From positions 1-27,401 of the forward strand of contig DATJFH010000268.1 in NCBI GenBank assembly GCA_035495815.1: 27,401 bases of DNA, written 5' to 3'. Each line of letters opens with the position of its first letter. Positions within the stretch are counted from its first letter, which is position 1. The notes under the pieces are model-generated. The model was not told the origin of the DNA. It did no database searches and worked only from the letters and a program-made list of their open reading frames with translations. The translations under genes were made by a program, and so were the position numbers. The DNA is from DATJFH01 sp035495815. GTDB taxonomy: Bacteria > Acidobacteriota > Terriglobia > Bryobacterales > Bryobacteraceae. This document shows positions 24,259 through 27,401 of the stretch, piece by piece.

Positions 24259-24846
24259 ATGCCCCTGAAATTGTTCGAGGAATACGTGGTTCTGGCCGAA
24301 GCGGCCCACGGCCACATGTGCGCGGGCCAGATTCTCGGTCTGCGCCTGGCGATCCATGGAGTGACACTGCTCGGCATCGACGACCCTGCCGGCAAAGATC
24401 GCAAGCGCCTGGTCTCCTTCGTCGAAATCGACCGCTGCGCCACGGACGCCATCCCCATTGTCACCGGCTGCCGGATGGGCAAGCGCGCGCTGAAATTCCG
24501 GGATTTCGGGAAAGTCGCAGCCACGTTCTGCGATGTGTGGGAAGACCGGTCCGTGCGTGTCGTGGCCAGGGAAAGCTCCAAAAAGCTGGCCCGCGAGATG
24601 TATCCGGAAATCCAGGACAGGAATGCGCAGCAAATGAAGGCTTATCGCGAGATGCGCGAGGAGGACCTGTTCGATATTCAATGGGTCCGCGTACGCTTCG
24701 GACCGGAAGACATGCCGGGCTATAAATCCCCGCGTGTGGTGTGCGCGGAGTGTGGCGAGGGCGTCAATTTTAAGCGGGAGGTGCTCTCGGGCGGCCGCGT
24801 CCTGTGCCGGGCCTGCGCCGGTGAACGCTACTACGAGCCGCTGTAG
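24259..24846 (+). CDS. FmdE-domain protein with C-terminal zinc ribbon
   Basis: A 195-residue protein. The first ~130 residues match the FmdE family (formylmethanofuran dehydrogenase subunit E-like): HGHMCAGQ (His17, His19, Cys21), VEIDRCATDAI (Cys60), TGCRMGKRALKF (Cys71). The tail (about 160-190) is a four-Cys zinc ribbon, CAEC then CRAC. FmdE-like proteins occur beside molybdenum/tungsten enzymes and molybdate transport genes; in bacteria without methanogenesis they are thought to help with Mo-cofactor or formate-dehydrogenase functions, but the role is unproved. ATG 24259 is chosen as it follows the modC stop by 1 nt; the open frame extends upstream within modC. No molybdoenzyme is in the window. 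Confidence 0.87.
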   Translation: MPLKLFEEYVVLAEAAHGHMCAGQILGLRLAIHGVTLLGIDDPAGKDRKRLVSFVEIDRCATDAIPIVTGCRMGKRALKFRDFGKVAATFCDVWEDRSVRVVARESSKKLAREMYPEIQDRNAQQMKAYREMREEDLFDIQWVRVRFGPEDMPGYKSPRVVCAECGEGVNFKREVLSGGRVLCRACAGERYYEPL

Positions 24847-24863
24847 GCGGCCTGTCTTTCGCG

Positions 24864-25448
24864 GTGCGTTATTACATAACAGACCGGAAGCCGCTGGGTG
24901 GAATCGATCCGCTGCTGCGCGCCGTCGCCGCCGCGATCGAGCAGGGTGTCGACTTCATTCAGATCCGGGAGAAGGATTTGTCCGCCCGCGCTTTACTCGA
25001 ATTGGCGCGCCGGGTGATCGCGCTGGCGTCGCGGGGAGCCACTCGGGTGCTCATCAATGACCGCGCCGATATAGCGCTGGCGGCCGGCGCCCATGGCGTG
25101 CACCAGCCCGCGGGGTCCCTTTCCCCTCGCCTGCTGCGCGGCATCACTCCATCCGGATTCCTCATCGGCGTGTCCTGCCATTCGGTTGGCGAAGTCCGCC
25201 AGGCCGAGATCGAAGACGCCGATTTCGCCGTTCTGGGTCCTGTCTTCGCCACGTCTTCCAAAGAAGCGTATGGAGCGCCGCTGGGTCTGGAAGTTTTGCG
25301 ACAGGCGGCCGATTCAGTTCGCATTCCCGTGCTGGCGCTGGGCGGCATCTCCGAACGTGATACGGCGGCCTGTCTCGAAGCGGGAGCCGCCGGAGTCGCC
25401 GGTATCTCGATGTTCCAGCCGGTCAGTTTCCGGTCTGCCCCAGGATAG
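24864..25448 (+). CDS. thiE: Thiamine-phosphate synthase ThiE
   Basis: A 194-residue TIM-barrel enzyme that joins the pyrimidine and thiazole phosphates to thiamine phosphate. Seen: YYITDR at the start, FIQIREKDL (QxRxK binding the pyrimidine diphosphate), LINDRADIALAAGAHGVHQ (Asn-Asp for Mg), IGVSCHS, LGPVFATSSKEAYGAPLG (substrate Lys) and LALGGIS. TenI thiazole tautomerases look similar, but retention of the QxRxK, NDR and SK residues favours ThiE. GTG 24864 starts the YYITDR strand; it is 17 nt after the FmdE-like stop, so likely co-transcribed. It is slightly shorter than the usual 205-220 residues. No other thi genes are visible. Confidence 0.9.
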   Translation: MRYYITDRKPLGGIDPLLRAVAAAIEQGVDFIQIREKDLSARALLELARRVIALASRGATRVLINDRADIALAAGAHGVHQPAGSLSPRLLRGITPSGFLIGVSCHSVGEVRQAEIEDADFAVLGPVFATSSKEAYGAPLGLEVLRQAADSVRIPVLALGGISERDTAACLEAGAAGVAGISMFQPVSFRSAPG

Positions 25449-25856
25449 CTCTCGCTCCGGCGGCGGAGGCAGTCAGCATCGTGAAGATCAGCTTCCGGTG
25501 CGACCGGCTGCCGCTTTCGGAAGAGTTGGTGCGGCATCGCGCCGGCGCCTCGATCGCATGCTTTGCGGCGCCGGAGGCAGGCAGCGTAAAAGTGACTGGT
25601 ATTCCTTTCCCTGGCGCCCCATATTTTTCCTCGATCCGGATTGTGAAACACCGTTCAGGTCTTCTGACTCACCACGTGGATCGCTCCCTGGCCTTCCCTC
25701 AGGACAACTTGCCTACCCGCCGATCTGAAAGCATCCTCGCAACGTGCCGATACCACCACCAAGCGGGGTACAATCCGCCGCAAGAAAGCCGGCGGGCAAT
25801 TTGTCTTCCAACGAATTTGGGGGCGTGAATGGAATTCCGAATGCATAGGCCGACGG
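25449..25856. other. Gap of about 408 bp without a supported gene
   Basis: Between thiE and the JAMM protein gene. A GTG-started plus-strand frame (25481-25828, 115 codons, beginning MKISFRCDRLPL) is open but has no recognisable domain. A minus-strand frame from 25651 mostly mirrors thiE. The right half contains the cobalamin-riboswitch-like segment. The stretch could be partly decayed DNA. Confidence 0.5.
25656..25810 (-). promoter_or_regulatory. Possible degenerate cobalamin-riboswitch-like element (minus strand)
   Basis: Read on the minus strand, GAGTCAGAAGACCTG (25670-25656) matches the conserved 3' B12-box segment of cobalamin riboswitches (AGYCAGRAGACCUGCC), and GAGGGAAGGC lies about 20-30 nt before it, as in the canonical order. 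The expected 5' core (GGTGnAAnTCC and the CCCGC-ACTGT block) is poor: only a weak CCCCGCTT near 25770 appears in roughly the right place. The element, if real, is degenerate, and no minus-strand gene lies downstream, so it would be an orphan. Needs a covariance-model test. Confidence 0.32.
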
Positions 25857-27401
25857 ATGCCGGCCCAGCCGAATTTCGGTACCTGGTCTGTCAGTGGTAA
25901 TCCTCTGACGATTGAATACTCGCTGCATGTTCTCGAAGGAATTCGTGCAGAGGCCGTGGAAGGGTACCACCGGATCAAGCACGGCGGCGTGGAAGTCGGG
26001 GGCGTTCTGTTCGGCTCCAGGGAAGGGCATCAGATCCGCATTTTGGAGCACCGCGCCTTTCCCTGCGAATACTCTCGAGGTCCGACGTTCACACTCTCCG
26101 GGAACGACCAGCCGCTGTTCGATTCGCTGATTCATTCGGATTCGACCGATCCCGAGTTAGGCGGCCTCACGGCGGTTGGCTGGTATCATTCCCACACACG
26201 CACGGGAATCAGCTTGTCGGAAACCGATCTTGCCCTTCACGAACGCCATTTTCCGGCCACTTGGCAGATTGCGATGGTAGTTCGTCCCATGCCCGAAGGC
26301 TCGGCGGAAGTGGGCTTCTTCTTCCGGCAGGCCGATGGAGAGATTTGCTCCGATGTGGCGCCGGGCGTGTTTCAATTCGATCCGCTGCTAACCCCGGCTC
26401 AAGTGCAAAAGGCCGACCCGGGTTGCCGCGACGACGCCGTGGTTTCTCATCAGAAGACGCCGGACCGGCCGCTTCGGTCCTGGGCCTGGCTCGCCGTTGC
26501 GATGGTGCTCGCGTTCATCGGTGTTGGAGTGCTCACCAACGTCTTCCATTCCGGAGGACCGGATCGCTCCAGCCTTCGTCTGCGCGCGTCCGATCGTGAT
26601 GGTCTGTTGCGAATCGAATGGAATCAGTCGGCCGAATCCGTGCTTTCCGCGCAACGCGCGTCTCTCGTGATCCTGGACGGGGCCCAGAAGACGGAAAAAA
26701 CGCTGACTCCGGAGTTCCTCCAGATCGGGAGCGTCCTCTACCTGCGCAAAACGCCTGACATCGAAGTTCGTCTGAAGGTCGACGGCGCCAATTCCGAGTC
26801 GGCGCATGCAGCGATGCGGCTGGTCGGACTTCCCGGAAAGCCGGCCATGGCGCAATCGCCGGCGCCGGAATCGAAAAAACCGGATCCGGGGCGTCTGCAG
26901 GCAGCCGACGCGCGGCTGATTTCCAACGCCTCGCCAGAGGCGGCTCTCGTGCAGAAGCCTTCACTTGCATCGCAATCGCTTCCTCGCTGGGCCAGTATCG
27001 CGCCCCCGGCTTCGGCCGCGCCCGCAGTTCCGCCGGCCCCCAAAACGGAACTGGTGGAACGCTCGAGCCGCTCCTACCAGGGCCCCAAAACCGGACGCCT
27101 GATCTGGAACGGCCGGCTGGCCCCCGGCGCCTTTTTGCGCATCAACGGCAACAAAGCGTCCACCGGCTATCTCACCGGTCGGATACCGGATGCGCGGGTC
27201 AGCGTCAAAGCTTATCCGGCGGAGCTTTCCGGCAGCGGCATTCAGATTTACACCCTGAGTCCAAAGGGCCGGGCAGAGGGCAGCGAGCAGCCCACAGAGG
27301 CCAACGGCTGGCTAGGCGCCGTCTACAAACGCAATCCGAAGCGGGCTTCCGACCTGGTCGTCATCGAGACACCTTCGGTAAAGAACAACTGGCGCCGCAT
27401 C
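25857..27401 (+). CDS. Membrane-anchored JAMM/MPN metalloprotease-like protein, right end cut
   Basis: A 515-codon frame, open to the right edge of the window with no stop. The N-terminal domain (about 1-165) has a full JAMM zinc site: Glu46 in GGVEVGGVLFG, then His111-Ser112-His113, Ser121 and Asp124 in YHSHTRTGISLSETD, exactly HxHx7SxxD. JAMM enzymes are zinc peptidases or isopeptidases. A single hydrophobic helix (about 209-230, WAWLAVAMVLAFIGVGVL) anchors the protein. It is followed by a beta-rich segment (about 240-325), a Pro/Ala/Ser-rich linker (about 330-420) and a last domain from about 425 (TGRLIWNGRL). The zinc domain should be cytoplasmic if N-in (inference). ATG 25857 is the nearest in-frame start; ribosome site weak. 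No E1, E2 or ubiquitin-like partner is seen here. Confidence 0.86.
   Translation, partial: MPAQPNFGTWSVSGNPLTIEYSLHVLEGIRAEAVEGYHRIKHGGVEVGGVLFGSREGHQIRILEHRAFPCEYSRGPTFTLSGNDQPLFDSLIHSDSTDPELGGLTAVGWYHSHTRTGISLSETDLALHERHFPATWQIAMVVRPMPEGSAEVGFFFRQADGEICSDVAPGVFQFDPLLTPAQVQKADPGCRDDAVVSHQKTPDRPLRSWAWLAVAMVLAFIGVGVLTNVFHSGGPDRSSLRLRASDRDGLLRIEWNQSAESVLSAQRASLVILDGAQKTEKTLTPEFLQIGSVLYLRKTPDIEVRLKVDGANSESAHAAMRLVGLPGKPAMAQSPAPESKKPDPGRLQAADARLISNASPEAALVQKPSLASQSLPRWASIAPPASAAPAVPPAPKTELVERSSRSYQGPKTGRLIWNGRLAPGAFLRINGNKASTGYLTGRIPDARVSVKAYPAELSGSGIQIYTLSPKGRAEGSEQPTEANGWLGAVYKRNPKRASDLVVIETPSVKNNWRRI

Noticed and set aside
23298..24581. 427-codon minus-strand frame
   Set aside because: Shadow of modC and the FmdE-like gene, which have complete motifs.
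25481..25828. GTG-started 115-codon plus-strand frame after thiE
   Set aside because: No domain, no ribosome site, and composition is not convincing; left as unresolved rather than called.
25857..27401. Ubiquitin-like conjugation (Bil/CBASS-type) operon
   Set aside because: Only the JAMM component is visible; no E1, E2 or ubiquitin-like gene lies upstream, and downstream is outside the window.

Overview
The window looks like a chromosomal segment of a GC-rich soil bacterium, most likely an acidobacterium of the Solibacter/Bryobacter type. This is inferred from the gene content: exported Gfo/Idh/MocA and ThuA-like proteins with secretion signals, secreted acetyl-xylan-esterase-like hydrolases, a beta-propeller/Y_Y_Y histidine kinase and a signal-peptide-bearing methyltransferase. 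No rRNA, tRNA, CRISPR array or intact insertion sequence was seen.

Layout. 1-2954: a GAF-domain protein running off the left edge, divergent from an SDR oxidoreductase overlapped by a single-module ClpB-type AAA+ ATPase that ends at a strong UUCG-loop terminator. 2995-6210 (minus): a tight operon of secreted alpha/beta hydrolase, rlmN and a CaiB/BaiF-family CoA-transferase/racemase. 6268-13315 (plus): a Fsr-like MFS exporter, a large membrane histidine kinase translationally coupled to a second secreted hydrolase, and an exported Gfo/Idh/MocA oxidoreductase. A gap of about 585 bp with inverted repeats follows. 13901-16269: a GNAT acetyltransferase divergent from a methyltransferase-SDR pair. 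The SDR has the catalytic YxxxK changed to YxxxN. 16282-18041 (minus): ThuA-like and Rid-like genes.

18051-20981 (minus) is the most striking part. It appears to be the wreck of an uptake [NiFe]-hydrogenase locus. The first ~60 codons of a group 1h-type small subunit (CDGD proximal-cluster motif) stop abruptly. Next comes a PAS sensor gene with a 1-nt frameshift, broken and fused to hypF. This hypF lacks most of its acylphosphatase domain, has lost one zinc-ligand Cys and carries a second 1-nt frameshift near its C-terminus. The remaining small-subunit body, the large subunit and the other hyp genes are absent from the window. The simplest reading is loss of H2 oxidation by deletion plus decay, unless the assembly is wrong.

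21134-25448 (plus): tryptophanase, then a coupled modB-modC-fmdE-like-thiE cluster (no modA in the window). 25449-25856 has no convincing gene but holds a minus-strand segment resembling the 3' part of a cobalamin riboswitch. 25857 to the right edge is an unfinished membrane protein with a complete JAMM metalloprotease motif.
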